A stretch of DNA of 48,988 nt. Origin: Sphingobacterium thalpophilum. GTDB lineage: Bacteria > Bacteroidota > Bacteroidia > Sphingobacteriales > Sphingobacteriaceae. The DNA is taken from NCBI GenBank assembly GCA_945865415.1, contig CAMBFY010000002.1, positions 1 through 48,988 of the forward strand, given 5' to 3'. Below, one piece after another: positions 19,428-30,196 of this stretch (position 1 is the stretch's first letter; every line of letters begins with the position of its first letter). Position numbers and translations under genes: made by a program. The notes under the pieces were generated by a model. It searched no databases, had not been told where the DNA came from, and saw only the letters and a list, made by a program, of their open reading frames with translations.

Positions 19428-19525
19428 TCCTATTTTTATCAGGATATGCATAGGTGTATTCTGACTTTCAACTGTTAAAATACTCAGGTTCAAACTCTTA
19501 TCTTTGCAATTATTAATACATTTTA

Positions 19526-20713
19526 ATGCCCAGACAAAAATATTTTGATACAGCAGCGAAGCCGGAAAGAGCAGTTCTTGTTGGTATAATTACACCAGGG
19601 GAGACTGAAGAACAGACCCATGAGTATCTGGATGAACTCAAGTTTTTAGTTGAAACTGCCGGCGGAGAAACTCAAAAAGCATTTACACAAAGGATGCAGC
19701 GTCCAGATAGGGCTACATTTGTGGGAACCGGAAAGCTTGAAGAAATTAACGCCTATGTTAAATCAGAGGAAATTGATATGGTCATTTTTGATGATGAACT
19801 TTCACCCTCACAACTCCGGAATATTGAAAATGAATTGCAGGTAAAAATACTAGACCGCAGTAACCTTATTCTTGATATTTTCGCCAAAAGGGCACAAACC
19901 TCTCAGGCAAAAACTCAGGTGGAATTGGCTCAACTTCAATATTTACTCCCGCGCTTAACACGTTTGTGGACTCACCTTGAGCGGCAGAAAGGCGGAATAG
20001 GAATGCGTGGTCCGGGTGAAAGCCAGATCGAAACTGACCGTCGTTTAATTCTGAATAAAATATCCTTGTTAAAAGAGAGGTTAAAAGAAATTGATAAGCA
20101 AAATCTTACCCAAAGAAAGAACCGTGCTCAGCTGGTTAGGGTTTCTCTGGTTGGTTATACCAATGTTGGTAAATCAACAATCATGAATATGATTTCCAAA
20201 TCGGAAGTGTTTGCAGAGAATAAACTTTTCGCTACTTTGGATACCACGGTTAGAAAAGTGGTTATTGAGAATTTGCCTTTTTTACTCTCAGATACTGTAG
20301 GTTTTATTCGAAAGTTACCTCATCATCTGATCGAATGTTTCAAATCAACACTTGACGAGGTTCGTGAAGCCGATATTTTAATTCATGTGGTGGATATTTC
20401 ACATCCTAATTTTGAAGATCAAATCAATACAGTTAATGAAACCTTAAAAGAGATGGGTGCCATTGATAAAGAAGTAATTACCGTTTTTAATAAGATTGAT
20501 GCTTATAAGCCTGCAGATTTTGACCCGCAGGAAGAGCATCCACCACTCACGCTTTCTGACTTTAAAAACAGCTGGATGAGTAAGGACAGAAATCCTGCCA
20601 TATTTATATCTGCTTTGAATAAAGAAAATATTGAAGAATTTAGGTTATTGCTTTATGAAAAAGTAAAGGCGATTCATACCGTTCGATACCCATATGATCA
20701 ATTACTTTATTGA
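19526..20713 (+). CDS. hflX: GTPase HflX
   Basis: GGIGMRGPGESQIETDRR, GYTNVGKSTIMN, LSDTVGFIRKLPHHLIECFKSTLDEV. Confidence 0.97.
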   Translation: MPRQKYFDTAAKPERAVLVGIITPGETEEQTHEYLDELKFLVETAGGETQKAFTQRMQRPDRATFVGTGKLEEINAYVKSEEIDMVIFDDELSPSQLRNIENELQVKILDRSNLILDIFAKRAQTSQAKTQVELAQLQYLLPRLTRLWTHLERQKGGIGMRGPGESQIETDRRLILNKISLLKERLKEIDKQNLTQRKNRAQLVRVSLVGYTNVGKSTIMNMISKSEVFAENKLFATLDTTVRKVVIENLPFLLSDTVGFIRKLPHHLIECFKSTLDEVREADILIHVVDISHPNFEDQINTVNETLKEMGAIDKEVITVFNKIDAYKPADFDPQEEHPPLTLSDFKNSWMSKDRNPAIFISALNKENIEEFRLLLYEKVKAIHTVRYPYDQLLY

Positions 20714-20787
20714 TCAATATGATTCAATTAATTAGAACCGATAAATTTATATTGTTTTATTTTTTAACCTTTTCTAATCCCTAAAAA

Positions 20788-21171
20788 ATGGAATCTAAAC
20801 GTCAACAGAAGTTTGCAGGAGTTATTCAGAAAGATCTGGCAGAGATATTTCAGCGGGAGGTATTGAATTTTTTACCAAATATAATGGTAACAATAACCAA
20901 AGTTAGAGTTTCACCGGACCTTGCTATCGCCAGGGTCTATTTGAGTTTTTTTAACAGCACTAACAATTCATTGGCCTTAAATACAATTAAATCTCATTCG
21001 AATGAGATCAGGTATAAATTAGGTAATCGTATCAAGGATCAGGTTCGTGTAGTACCACATCTTGAATTTTTTCTGGATGATACCAGTGAGTATGTTGAAA
21101 AGATGGATAAATTATTTGAAAAGATTAGTAAAGAGCCCCGGCAGCCTGAAGAACCAGGATATGATGATTAA
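20788..21171 (+). CDS. rbfA: Ribosome-binding factor A
   Basis: KRQQKFAGVIQKDLAEIFQRE; ITKVRVSPDLAIARVYLSFF. Confidence 0.93.
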   Translation: MESKRQQKFAGVIQKDLAEIFQREVLNFLPNIMVTITKVRVSPDLAIARVYLSFFNSTNNSLALNTIKSHSNEIRYKLGNRIKDQVRVVPHLEFFLDDTSEYVEKMDKLFEKISKEPRQPEEPGYDD

Positions 21172-21805
21172 TGAAATGAGAACAATTCGTGAACCAGTCA
21201 ATTTTTATACACATGCCATTCCGGCTGTTTTGGCCATACCCGGAACTTTTTTACTCCTCAATAGAGCTGATTTACCAATCGAGTTTACAGCAGCCTGGGT
21301 TTATGGAATCTGTACAATAGTTCTTTTTGGAATAAGTTCAATATATCACAGTTATCCTAATACGGAGGCTGAGGTAAGATTCTGGCAAAAGATTGACCAT
21401 TGTTGTATTTACCTCATGATCGCAGGATCCTATACGCCAACTGCATTGCTTGTATTTGATGGATTTACACGTTGGTCTTTATTTGGGATGATTTGGCTTA
21501 TTGCAATGGCTGGATGTACTCTGAAAATTTTTAACCGCCTACAGCATAAGGGACTTTCACTGGGGATTTACATCGCAATGGGCGCACTGATTGTTCCATT
21601 GATGAATGAAATGGCTGAAAAATTGTCCTTGTCAGCTATTGGCTGGATGCTTCTTGGTGGTGTATTCTACATTACGGGTACCATTTTCTATTATAAGGAT
21701 AAACAAATCGGAAAAAACATTCATAGTCACGAGATTTGGCATCTATTTGTAGTAGCCGGCGCATTATCACATTACATTTATAATTTTTGCTATCTGTTCA
21801 CCTAA
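21164..21805 (+). CDS. Hemolysin III/PAQR family membrane protein
   Basis: REPVNFYTHAIPAVLAIPG; GISSIYHSYP; FWQKIDHCCIYLMIAGSYTPTAL; HEIWHLFVVAGALSHY. Start moved to ~21164, overlapping the end of rbfA. Confidence 0.93.
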   Translation: MINEMRTIREPVNFYTHAIPAVLAIPGTFLLLNRADLPIEFTAAWVYGICTIVLFGISSIYHSYPNTEAEVRFWQKIDHCCIYLMIAGSYTPTALLVFDGFTRWSLFGMIWLIAMAGCTLKIFNRLQHKGLSLGIYIAMGALIVPLMNEMAEKLSLSAIGWMLLGGVFYITGTIFYYKDKQIGKNIHSHEIWHLFVVAGALSHYIYNFCYLFT

Positions 21806-21893
21806 GTAAATTTAGTTTCGCTGTTTTTTGTTTTTTGAAACATTTTACTTCTGATTTGGTAATCATTTCTTCGTTTTTTCTTTAGATTTAGAT

Positions 21894-22571
21894 ATGTCTT
21901 TTAATTTGATATTTGGTTTTTTTATGATTCTGACATCGTTATACAATGATGATCAGCCAGTATTCAGGGGAAAAAATTTAAGCACATTTATTTACAATGT
22001 TTTAATCTATCCTGACTATTCACTCGCCAATTGTCTTCAGGGTACTGTCAGTATAAGTTTCAAACTCAACAAAGAGGGACGAATTTATCATTCAGAAGTT
22101 CAGAAAGGTTTCGGTACAGATCTTGATCTCGAGGCATTACGTGTAGTTCGTCTGACTTCCGGAAAATGGATAGTACCTGCAGGTTACGATACACTGGTTT
22201 CTATGATTTTACCCGTAAATTTTACACTTCGTGATATTAGATGTGATCAGGTTCCCAAGGATGAAATCAGTGCGGCCATTAATGCTTATCAGGCTAGAAG
22301 AGGAATGAGTGAAGTGATTTTTAACTATTATGACAAGAAACCCTCCGGAGTTAATGATGAGGCGGGTGAAATAAGGATGCAGGCACTTAAATACCAGTTA
22401 GGTTATGATGAAAAATTCATCGACCGCTTGTTAAAGCAGGCACAGCGTAAGCTAAAGCAGGAGGATTTTGAGGGTGCATGCGAAGACTTTCAGACTATCA
22501 GAAAGCTGGGTAGCGATAAGTCGGCATCCTACATTATGCAGAATTGCAAATATCCCGCACTACAAAAATAG
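21894..22571 (+). CDS. TonB C-terminal-like domain protein
   Basis: FIYNVLIYPDYSLANCLQGTVSISFKLNKEGRIYHSEVQKGFGTDLDLEALRVV. Confidence 0.8.
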   Translation: MSFNLIFGFFMILTSLYNDDQPVFRGKNLSTFIYNVLIYPDYSLANCLQGTVSISFKLNKEGRIYHSEVQKGFGTDLDLEALRVVRLTSGKWIVPAGYDTLVSMILPVNFTLRDIRCDQVPKDEISAAINAYQARRGMSEVIFNYYDKKPSGVNDEAGEIRMQALKYQLGYDEKFIDRLLKQAQRKLKQEDFEGACEDFQTIRKLGSDKSASYIMQNCKYPALQK

Positions 22572-22574
22572 AAT

Positions 22575-22862
22575 ATGCGAGAAAGATTAACCTTATTCAA
22601 AAATTCAGTTATAAATAAGGCCTTATTTATTATCAGTATCATTACAATTGTTTACTGGTGGTCAGCAAAATCTTTAAATGTTTATAAATATGCCTTTTTA
22701 GGGGCTATTTTTGAGTTGTTATGGCTTCCGGTGATAGCCGCTGTTTTTATCGGACCAGTGATTTCCATTTTGTTTTTTGTGAGAGAAAAGTACAACGCGC
22801 GTTCATTAGTATTATTTGCCTTTTTATTTCAAGTAGTTGCTTTTTACATGCTCATTTTTTAA
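22575..22862 (+). CDS. Small membrane protein, hypothetical
   Basis: Three hydrophobic helices; tightly packed with neighbouring genes. Confidence 0.6.
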   Translation: MRERLTLFKNSVINKALFIISIITIVYWWSAKSLNVYKYAFLGAIFELLWLPVIAAVFIGPVISILFFVREKYNARSLVLFAFLFQVVAFYMLIF

Positions 22863-22890
22863 TAATTAGTTCAAGCAATAGCCAAAAAGA

Positions 22891-23526
22891 ATGGTTTTTG
22901 AATTATCTGTAGATAAGATCTGGTTCCCTGAGGCTGAACTTGCAGATGAAGATGGCTTACTTGCAATTGGTGGAGATTTATCTGTTCAGCGACTATTACT
23001 AGCTTATCGGAATGCGATTTTTCCATGGTTCTCTGAGGGGGATCCCATTCTATGGTATGCTCCCAATAAGCGATTCGTTTTATTTCCTGAAAAATTAAAG
23101 GTGTCTTCCTCCATGCAGAAGATTTTGCGATCAGGTAATTTTAAAATTTCATGTGATCAGGCTTTTTCTAAGGTGATAAATGCCTGTGCTAATTCAAAGA
23201 GGAAAGGGCAGGAAGGAACCTGGATTACTGACACGATGAAATCAGCTTATATTCAACTATTTGACCTTGGTTTTGCTCATTCTATTGAAGTATGGGAAAA
23301 TAATCTTTTAGTAGGAGGCTTATATGGTGTTCAAATGAATCATGTATTTTGTGGGGAAAGTATGTTTGCCAGTGTCAGTAATGCATCAAAATTGGCAATG
23401 ATACATTTATGCCGGTCTTTTAATTTTAAGCTAATAGATTGTCAGGTTTACACCAGCCATCTCGATAGTTTAGGAGCTCAATTTATCAGCTTAGAAGATT
23501 ATCTTGTCTTTCTAAATGAAAACTGA
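22891..23526 (+). CDS. aat: Leucyl/phenylalanyl-tRNA--protein transferase
   Basis: FPEAELADEDGLLAIGGDLSVQRLLLAYRNAIFPWF; GLYGVQMNHVFCGESMFA; DCQVYTSHLDSLGAQFI. Confidence 0.97.
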   Translation: MVFELSVDKIWFPEAELADEDGLLAIGGDLSVQRLLLAYRNAIFPWFSEGDPILWYAPNKRFVLFPEKLKVSSSMQKILRSGNFKISCDQAFSKVINACANSKRKGQEGTWITDTMKSAYIQLFDLGFAHSIEVWENNLLVGGLYGVQMNHVFCGESMFASVSNASKLAMIHLCRSFNFKLIDCQVYTSHLDSLGAQFISLEDYLVFLNEN

Positions 23527-23607
23527 TTCCATTCGGAATGGAACATAAATGTTCATTATTAAACTTTATATGAAGGTTGTTTCATCATTTCAATTTTAGA
23601 AATCAAA

Positions 23608-24228
23608 ATGCAATTACCTTATTATATCGATCTTATGGGAACACTTGTATTTGCTATATCAGGTGCATTGGCAGCATCAGATAAAAACATGTATCGCGAT
23701 ATTTTTGGTGTTACTTTTACAGGATTTGTTACTGCTGTAGGTGGTGGTACTCTTAGAGACATGATTCTGGGTATTAGACCAACTTGGGTAGTTGATGGTA
23801 ATTACCTGATTGCAATAACCATTGGGGTAATAATCGCAATATCTTTTAAGTATTACATTCTTAAATACCGTCGAACTTTCTTTCTGTTTGACACTTTAGG
23901 TATTGCACTCTATACAGTGGTGGGAGTACAGAAAGCCTTGCTATTTGATGTAGCACCATTAGCAGCGATTATTATGGGTATGTTTTCAGCAGTTATGGGC
24001 GGTGTGATCAGGGATACTCTGATCAATGAAGTGCCACTTATTTTCAAAAAAGAAATATATGCCACTGCCTGCTTGTCGGGCGCATCAGTTTTCGTGTTAT
24101 TAAAACTTTTTCATATAGACGACAATATGAATTCATTTATAAGTGTCAGTGTGACTATTTTAATAAGAACCTTTGCAGTGAAATATCAGCTTACTCTTCC
24201 CCAAGTTGGTTCAAAAAAATCAGTTTAA
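23608..24228 (+). CDS. Trimeric intracellular cation channel (UPF0126) family protein
   Basis: DLMGTLVFAISGALAA and GGGTLRDMILG; second GGVIRDTLINEVP repeat. Confidence 0.92.
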   Translation: MQLPYYIDLMGTLVFAISGALAASDKNMYRDIFGVTFTGFVTAVGGGTLRDMILGIRPTWVVDGNYLIAITIGVIIAISFKYYILKYRRTFFLFDTLGIALYTVVGVQKALLFDVAPLAAIIMGMFSAVMGGVIRDTLINEVPLIFKKEIYATACLSGASVFVLLKLFHIDDNMNSFISVSVTILIRTFAVKYQLTLPQVGSKKSV

Positions 24229-27120
24229 TATTTCCTGAATATCTTTTACGGTTAACGATTTTACGAAACTCTCCTCAGTTGTAATTAAAGATTCGGCCAC
24301 TTTGCGTTTCCTGTTCTGTAAGGCAAGGATTTTTTCTTCTACAGTATCCTTTGTTATAAATTTGTAAATAAATACATTTTTATTCTGGCCGATACGGTGC
24401 GTCCGGTCAATTGCCTGCTGTTCCACAGCTGGGTTCCACCAGGGATCTAAAATAAAAACATAATCTGCCTCGGTCAGGTTAAGTCCCACACCGCCTGCTT
24501 TAATTGAAATCAGAAATAGCTTTATATTTTTATCAGATTGGAATTTCTTGACGACCTCACCGCGCTTGGATGTCGCCCCATCAAGATAAGAGAATGGGAT
24601 ATTCTTTGAGTCAAAATATCTTCGGTAGATGTCAAGGTGCTTAACAAACTGTGAGAAAACAAGCACTTTATGCCCTCTGGAAAGCACGCTTTCAAGAGTA
24701 TGAATTACATTTTCAAATTTTCCCGAATCACCTTCATATCCATTATCGATCATTTGAGGATGATTTGCAATTTGTCTCAATTTAGTAAGTCCTTGTAATA
24801 CCTGAATTTGTGATTTTTTGAATGAACCATCTTCCAGATTTAACAGGAGTGCATTACGATATTCTGATTTGATTTTCTCATAATACTCTTTCTGTTCTTC
24901 ACTCATCTGGCAATAGAACAGGTTTTCAGTCTTTGGAGGTAATTCTGTAGCTACCTGTGATTTTGTACGTCGCAATACAAAAGGTTTGATCAGGGCTTGT
25001 AACCTGGCGGCCTTTTCTTCATCCTTTTTCTTTTCTATCGGAATTACAAACTCTGAATAAAACAAGCTCTGACTTCCTAATAAGCCCGGATTAATAAATG
25101 ACATTTGCGTCCATAGATCATTCACTGTATTTTCTACAGGAGTTCCGCTCAATATTAATTTTTGCCTTGATTTTAGCGATCTAACAGCTTTAAATGATTT
25201 TGAAGATGGATTTTTTATATTCTGGCTTTCATCCAGAATAATGTAATTAAAGTAGAAAGTTTTCAACGACTCAATATCCACCCTGCATATTCCATAGGTT
25301 GTGAAAACGATATCAAAGGCTGTGAACCTCTCTACATCTTTGTTGCGAAAGCTTCCTGTATGAACATGAATTTTGAGTTTTGGCGCGAACTTTTTAGCTT
25401 CATTGAGCCAGTTATAAATCAATGACGTTGGCATTATGATAAGAGAGGTAGTAAGTACACCTTCCTCCTGATTATCTTCCTTAATCTTTTGCATCAAGGC
25501 AAGAGTTTGTACCGTCTTTCCGAGGCCCATATCATCGGCCAGGCAGCCACCAAAATTATATTTTTTCAAAAAGTGAAACCAGTTATAGCCAGCTTTTTGG
25601 TAGGGGCGCAATTCGCCATTGAATGCTTTAGGGACGTCAAATTGTTCGATCTCTTCAAAATCAGCTAGTTTTTGAAGCTTTCTGTCCATAGTTACAGTAG
25701 CCAGGTCGCTATTACTAAATTCATTGACTAGTCCGATATGATATTTCTTTAGTTTAAGTTCCTTTCCTGCTTCAGTGAATTGAAGCAGGTTGCTGTATTG
25801 TGCAAACCATTCTTCTGGAATCACAGCAATTTCACCAGAAGCCAGTTTGAACTCGCTTATTCTATTTAAGATATGGTTTTTGAGATCCACAAAAGGAATC
25901 TGATAAGGTCCGAAATGAACTACAGCATGAATATCAAACCAGTCGTTATTTTCACGGATTTCAAGATCTAGTTTGCTTCTTCCGATCAAATATTTTCTTG
26001 AACCTTCAGTTTGTTCAAATGAAAAGCCTTTTTCATTCAACTCATCGTGATGTTTATTTAGCCAGTTAATGACGCTTAATTGAGATCGTTCCGCTTCCTG
26101 AATCACGGTTTCCTGATTATTGACATTCATTAAGAGAGATCCTGAAGAGCTTAGTCCAAGTTCCTGTAGAATATTAATTTTATTTTTCTCCCAACTCAAA
26201 GAGCGTTTTATTCTATGAAATACATAGTCATTCTCCTTTTTTTCCATTCTGACGGTTACTCTTCTTTCACTACCGGCAGGAAAGATGTATTCTCCGTACT
26301 TGAAATATAGTTGAAGCAAAGAAGCTTCGGTTCCTGAATGAATTAATTTCAGAATAGGTATAGCCTCAAATTTTTCTGTACGAATTTCAAAACCCTCAGC
26401 ATATACAGCATGTTTTTCAATCAAGGGAGCCACAAATTTTTCAAAATATGTTGTTTCTGATGATTTTGGAATTGATATAAAACGCTTATTCAGGAATGGA
26501 AACAGTTTTTTCCCCTCTACATCTTCTTCAAAATAGTAAAGTACATCCTCGAGCAACAGCCATGCAGGATAATTACAAATAATTTGTGCTTCCTTAAACA
26601 TAAACTCTATTCGCTGCCCCTGAAATTTAATCGTTGGAAAATATCTCGTTTCAATGACATTTCTCCTAAAATGAAATAAAACAGAAGCTGGTTCTGATGC
26701 CACAATCAACTTACGCTCAACGGGCCAGCCTTCCTTACTCATTTGGAATAAGCCTTTGTTTCCAATAAGTTTTAGAGCCTCAACAAGTTTTTTTTCAATT
26801 TTTGGCCTTATAACTTCGTATATTTTTTCGTTAAAAATTGTTCTGAAATATTCAACCGGCCGTATTGCTTTTTTGTGAAAGCGCTTTATGATGTGACTTT
26901 GTTCGATTTCTTCAAGAAGCTTGATTAGTTTTAGATCTGTTTCATCTAAAATTGACGAGAACTCTTCTGCAGTGGTAGTGAATAAACGCTGATAGGTTAG
27001 GGAAAATCCATCATCAGAATTTAGTTGTACAATGTGTGGTTCAATGAGATATCCAAGAAAATCATGCTTGCATATCGAGTATACAATTTTGCATGGTTTA
27101 TCACTATCAACTCTCAACAT
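24220..27120 (-). CDS. SNF2-family DNA/RNA helicase
   Basis: LADDMGLGKTVQTLALM; ILDESQNIKNPSSKS; LSGTPVENTVNDLWTQMSF; DPWWNPAVEQQAIDRTHRIGQ. Confidence 0.97.
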   Translation of the reverse strand: MLRVDSDKPCKIVYSICKHDFLGYLIEPHIVQLNSDDGFSLTYQRLFTTTAEEFSSILDETDLKLIKLLEEIEQSHIIKRFHKKAIRPVEYFRTIFNEKIYEVIRPKIEKKLVEALKLIGNKGLFQMSKEGWPVERKLIVASEPASVLFHFRRNVIETRYFPTIKFQGQRIEFMFKEAQIICNYPAWLLLEDVLYYFEEDVEGKKLFPFLNKRFISIPKSSETTYFEKFVAPLIEKHAVYAEGFEIRTEKFEAIPILKLIHSGTEASLLQLYFKYGEYIFPAGSERRVTVRMEKKENDYVFHRIKRSLSWEKNKINILQELGLSSSGSLLMNVNNQETVIQEAERSQLSVINWLNKHHDELNEKGFSFEQTEGSRKYLIGRSKLDLEIRENNDWFDIHAVVHFGPYQIPFVDLKNHILNRISEFKLASGEIAVIPEEWFAQYSNLLQFTEAGKELKLKKYHIGLVNEFSNSDLATVTMDRKLQKLADFEEIEQFDVPKAFNGELRPYQKAGYNWFHFLKKYNFGGCLADDMGLGKTVQTLALMQKIKEDNQEEGVLTTSLIIMPTSLIYNWLNEAKKFAPKLKIHVHTGSFRNKDVERFTAFDIVFTTYGICRVDIESLKTFYFNYIILDESQNIKNPSSKSFKAVRSLKSRQKLILSGTPVENTVNDLWTQMSFINPGLLGSQSLFYSEFVIPIEKKKDEEKAARLQALIKPFVLRRTKSQVATELPPKTENLFYCQMSEEQKEYYEKIKSEYRNALLLNLEDGSFKKSQIQVLQGLTKLRQIANHPQMIDNGYEGDSGKFENVIHTLESVLSRGHKVLVFSQFVKHLDIYRRYFDSKNIPFSYLDGATSKRGEVVKKFQSDKNIKLFLISIKAGGVGLNLTEADYVFILDPWWNPAVEQQAIDRTHRIGQNKNVFIYKFITKDTVEEKILALQNRKRKVAESLITTEESFVKSLTVKDIQEILN

Positions 27121-27363
27121 AACTTATTCGAAAAATATAAGAAAGCTGACTATTAAAAAAATCTAAATCTATATAGAATTTTTATTTTTACACGGTATTC
27201 CTCAACAAATATGAAATTTTGATATAGTATTAATTATTTCAAAAATTTCACAATAAATAGACCTTAAGAGCTGGATTAATTGCCAATATTGAAATCTTAC
27301 GAGTAAGAATTGCCAATGTTTCACCCCAACGAATGGGCTTAAAAGAATAAACTGGAATAGGAA

Positions 27364-28152
27364 TTAGAGGTTAGTTGCACCCCAAAAAACAAAAGTAGCA
27401 GGGCCTTCCAAAAAAACTTCAGTAAAGGTTTGTCCATCGAATTTGAAATTTACACTCAACTCTCCACCTTTTACTTTGATTGATGAATGTATTTTTCCAC
27501 TAAGTCCTTTTTTCTTTGCCATGCACATTGCAACTGCTGTAACTCCTGTCCCGCATGCAAACGTTTCATTTTCAACACCCCTTTCGTAAGTTCTTACGGA
27601 ATATGAATCACCAAGATCTTCCACAAAGTTAACATTGATGCCTTGTGCTGTATAGGTTTCATTGTATCTAATATCTTGCCCTTCCTGATAAACATTCCTT
27701 TTATCGAGGTTATTTACTTGAAGTACATAATGAGGCGATCCTGTATTAAGAACGAATGCTTGGCCATCAGAAATCACTGATTGAACATCGATCATTTGTA
27801 GACTTACCCAGTCCCCTTTTTCTGAAATTTTGGCATAATGAGAACCGTCAACTGCCAAAAAGTTAGTTTCATCGCCGATGATTTCCAAATGCTTAGCAAA
27901 GGCTACGATGCATCTTCCTCCATTGCCACACATACTGCCCTCATTTCCATCAGCATTATAATATAGCATTTCAAAGTCATAACCTTCTTTGAGCTGAAGA
28001 ACCATTAGTCCGTCGGCACCTATTCCAAAATGGCGGTCACAAAGTTTTTTAATGGCCTCAGGCTGATTAATCAGAGGAAATTTTTGATTTCTGTTATCCA
28101 CAAGAATAAAATCATTCCCTGCGCCCTGATATTTAAAAAAGTTGAGATGCAT
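27364..28152 (-). CDS. dapF: Diaminopimelate epimerase
   Basis: FFKYQGAGNDFILVDN; MCGNGGRC; ENETFACGTGVTA. Confidence 0.97.
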   Translation of the reverse strand: MHLNFFKYQGAGNDFILVDNRNQKFPLINQPEAIKKLCDRHFGIGADGLMVLQLKEGYDFEMLYYNADGNEGSMCGNGGRCIVAFAKHLEIIGDETNFLAVDGSHYAKISEKGDWVSLQMIDVQSVISDGQAFVLNTGSPHYVLQVNNLDKRNVYQEGQDIRYNETYTAQGINVNFVEDLGDSYSVRTYERGVENETFACGTGVTAVAMCMAKKKGLSGKIHSSIKVKGGELSVNFKFDGQTFTEVFLEGPATFVFWGATNL

Positions 28153-28388
28153 ATAAATAATGTCATAAAAGCCTCAATGGCTTAATAGTTCAATCAAATT
28201 GATTAAACATTTTATAAATTTGAGAATTTTATTTAGAATGCATTGTGTTTAAAGATAGAATTAAAATCAGGAGATAAATCTTTAACATTTTTTAACATAA
28301 TTTGAATACCCTCATTGCCAGACTTTCGTTTAAGTGGTATTAATTTTGATTGTGATTCAACATTAAAGAAAAATAATATAATTAAGAT

Positions 28389-29894
28389 ATGAAAAAGATA
28401 GGTGTAATTTTTTTAGCAGCATGTCTGGGTGGGGCCGTTGGTGTTGGTACTTACAAGTTTATTGAGAGTAAATATGGTGATGGAATGTCTTTTGAAGACA
28501 AGCAAAAGGTTTATTTTACAAACAATCCGGGTGCTTCAATCAATTCATCCACAGGTGCATTGGATTTTACCCAAGCTGCAGCTTCTGTAACTCCGGCTGT
28601 TGTGCACATCAAAACAACTTATAATTCCAATGCGAGTCGTGGAGATTCAGGACGTGATCAGATGCAGGATATGTTTGAGGATTTTTTTGGTGGCCGTCGT
28701 CGTCAGCAGGGTCCTGCACAGGGATCAGGCTCGGGAGTTATTATTTCTGATGATGGTTATATTGTAACAAATAATCATGTTGTTGACGATGCTGATAAGA
28801 TTAACGTTATTCTACCAGATAAACGTTCATTGGTTGCAAAAGTAATTGGTAAGGATGCAAATACCGACCTTGCTCTGCTTAAAATTGAGGGCACTGGTTT
28901 CCCCATTGTTAAACTTGGAAATTCTGACGATGTAAGGGTTGGAGAGTGGGTATTGGCTGTAGGATATCCATTTGCATTGAACAGTACAGTTACTGCAGGT
29001 ATCGTTAGTGCCAAAGGAAGGCAGATTGGAATTCTCGATCAGGGAATTGAACCAAATGAAGATGGTGTACCTCAGGCCCGCACAGCAATTGAATCATTTA
29101 TTCAAACTGATGCCGCAATTAATCGTGGTAACAGCGGCGGTGCACTGGTCAATACCAAAGGAGAATTAATTGGTGTTAATGCAGCAATAGCTTCACAAAG
29201 CGGTAGTTATGAAGGATATGGTTTTGCGATTCCTATTAATCTTGCAAAAAAGGTATTAAATGATTTCAAGGAGTTCGGATCGGTCAGAAGAGGATATATT
29301 GGTATTAAATTCACAGGACTTGACGCGGAACAATCCAAGCGTTTGGGGGTTGACGAGATTAACGGATTATATGTTGATGAGGTTTTATCCGGCGGTGGAG
29401 CAGCGCAGGCAGGAATAAAAGATGGAGACATTATTACCAAAGTTGATGGAAACCAAATCATATCCCCATCTGATCTTCAGGAACGTATTGGTCGCTTGGG
29501 TCCTGGTGATAAAGTTCAGCTTTCTTATTTGCGAGATGGTAAGACATTAACAACCAATGTGACTCTGAAAGGTGAAGAATCTGTTAAAACAGCAAGCAAT
29601 TCATCTAGTGTGGTTACAAAAAATCTTGGGGCAAGCTTTGCGCCGGCATCTGAAGCTGTCAAGAAGAAATATAAAATTACTTCAGGAGTATTGGTCACCA
29701 GTGTTAAACCAGGTGGATTCTTTGATCAGCTTGATCTTGTTCAGGGTACAATCATTACCTCAATCAATGGTCGTCCCATCAATAAAACTGAAGATATTGA
29801 AAGCGCAATTACCGCCGGAAGAAATAACATGGCTACCGTGAATGGGATAAGCCCGGATGGAATGCAGATCAGATATCAGTTTCAGGTTCGATAA
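28389..29894 (+). CDS. Periplasmic serine protease, HtrA/DegP family
   Basis: GSGVIISDDGYIVTNNHVV; NTDLALLKI; TDAAINRGNSGGALVN; PDZ domains. Confidence 0.96.
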   Translation: MKKIGVIFLAACLGGAVGVGTYKFIESKYGDGMSFEDKQKVYFTNNPGASINSSTGALDFTQAAASVTPAVVHIKTTYNSNASRGDSGRDQMQDMFEDFFGGRRRQQGPAQGSGSGVIISDDGYIVTNNHVVDDADKINVILPDKRSLVAKVIGKDANTDLALLKIEGTGFPIVKLGNSDDVRVGEWVLAVGYPFALNSTVTAGIVSAKGRQIGILDQGIEPNEDGVPQARTAIESFIQTDAAINRGNSGGALVNTKGELIGVNAAIASQSGSYEGYGFAIPINLAKKVLNDFKEFGSVRRGYIGIKFTGLDAEQSKRLGVDEINGLYVDEVLSGGGAAQAGIKDGDIITKVDGNQIISPSDLQERIGRLGPGDKVQLSYLRDGKTLTTNVTLKGEESVKTASNSSSVVTKNLGASFAPASEAVKKKYKITSGVLVTSVKPGGFFDQLDLVQGTIITSINGRPINKTEDIESAITAGRNNMATVNGISPDGMQIRYQFQVR

Positions 29895-29916
29895 ACGTAC
29901 ATAGTTGATTTTAATG

Positions 29917-29949
29917 AAAGCCTTTCCAATAAAGTGGAGAGGCTTTCTT
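29917..29949 (+). terminator. Intrinsic terminator
   Basis: GAAAGCCTTTCCA-ATAAAG-TGGAGAGGCTTTC. Confidence 0.7.
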
Positions 29950-30196
29950 GATTTTATTACCCTTTGATCACAGGGTAATTAATTCAAGCTTTAAGCGCTG
30001 CAAGAGTTGTCTTAAAATTTAAAATAACCTTATTTCACTGTTGGAGTTGTGGATTGAAAATCTATAATCCATCATATAAATTTAGATTGTTTCTAAATAG
30101 AGAAAATCGCTTGCTCCTTTGGTATGATTTACGTGATTTTTATGTTATAATGATAAATTTGCTTCTTGAATAATCTAAAAAAATAAGAACAAGGTA

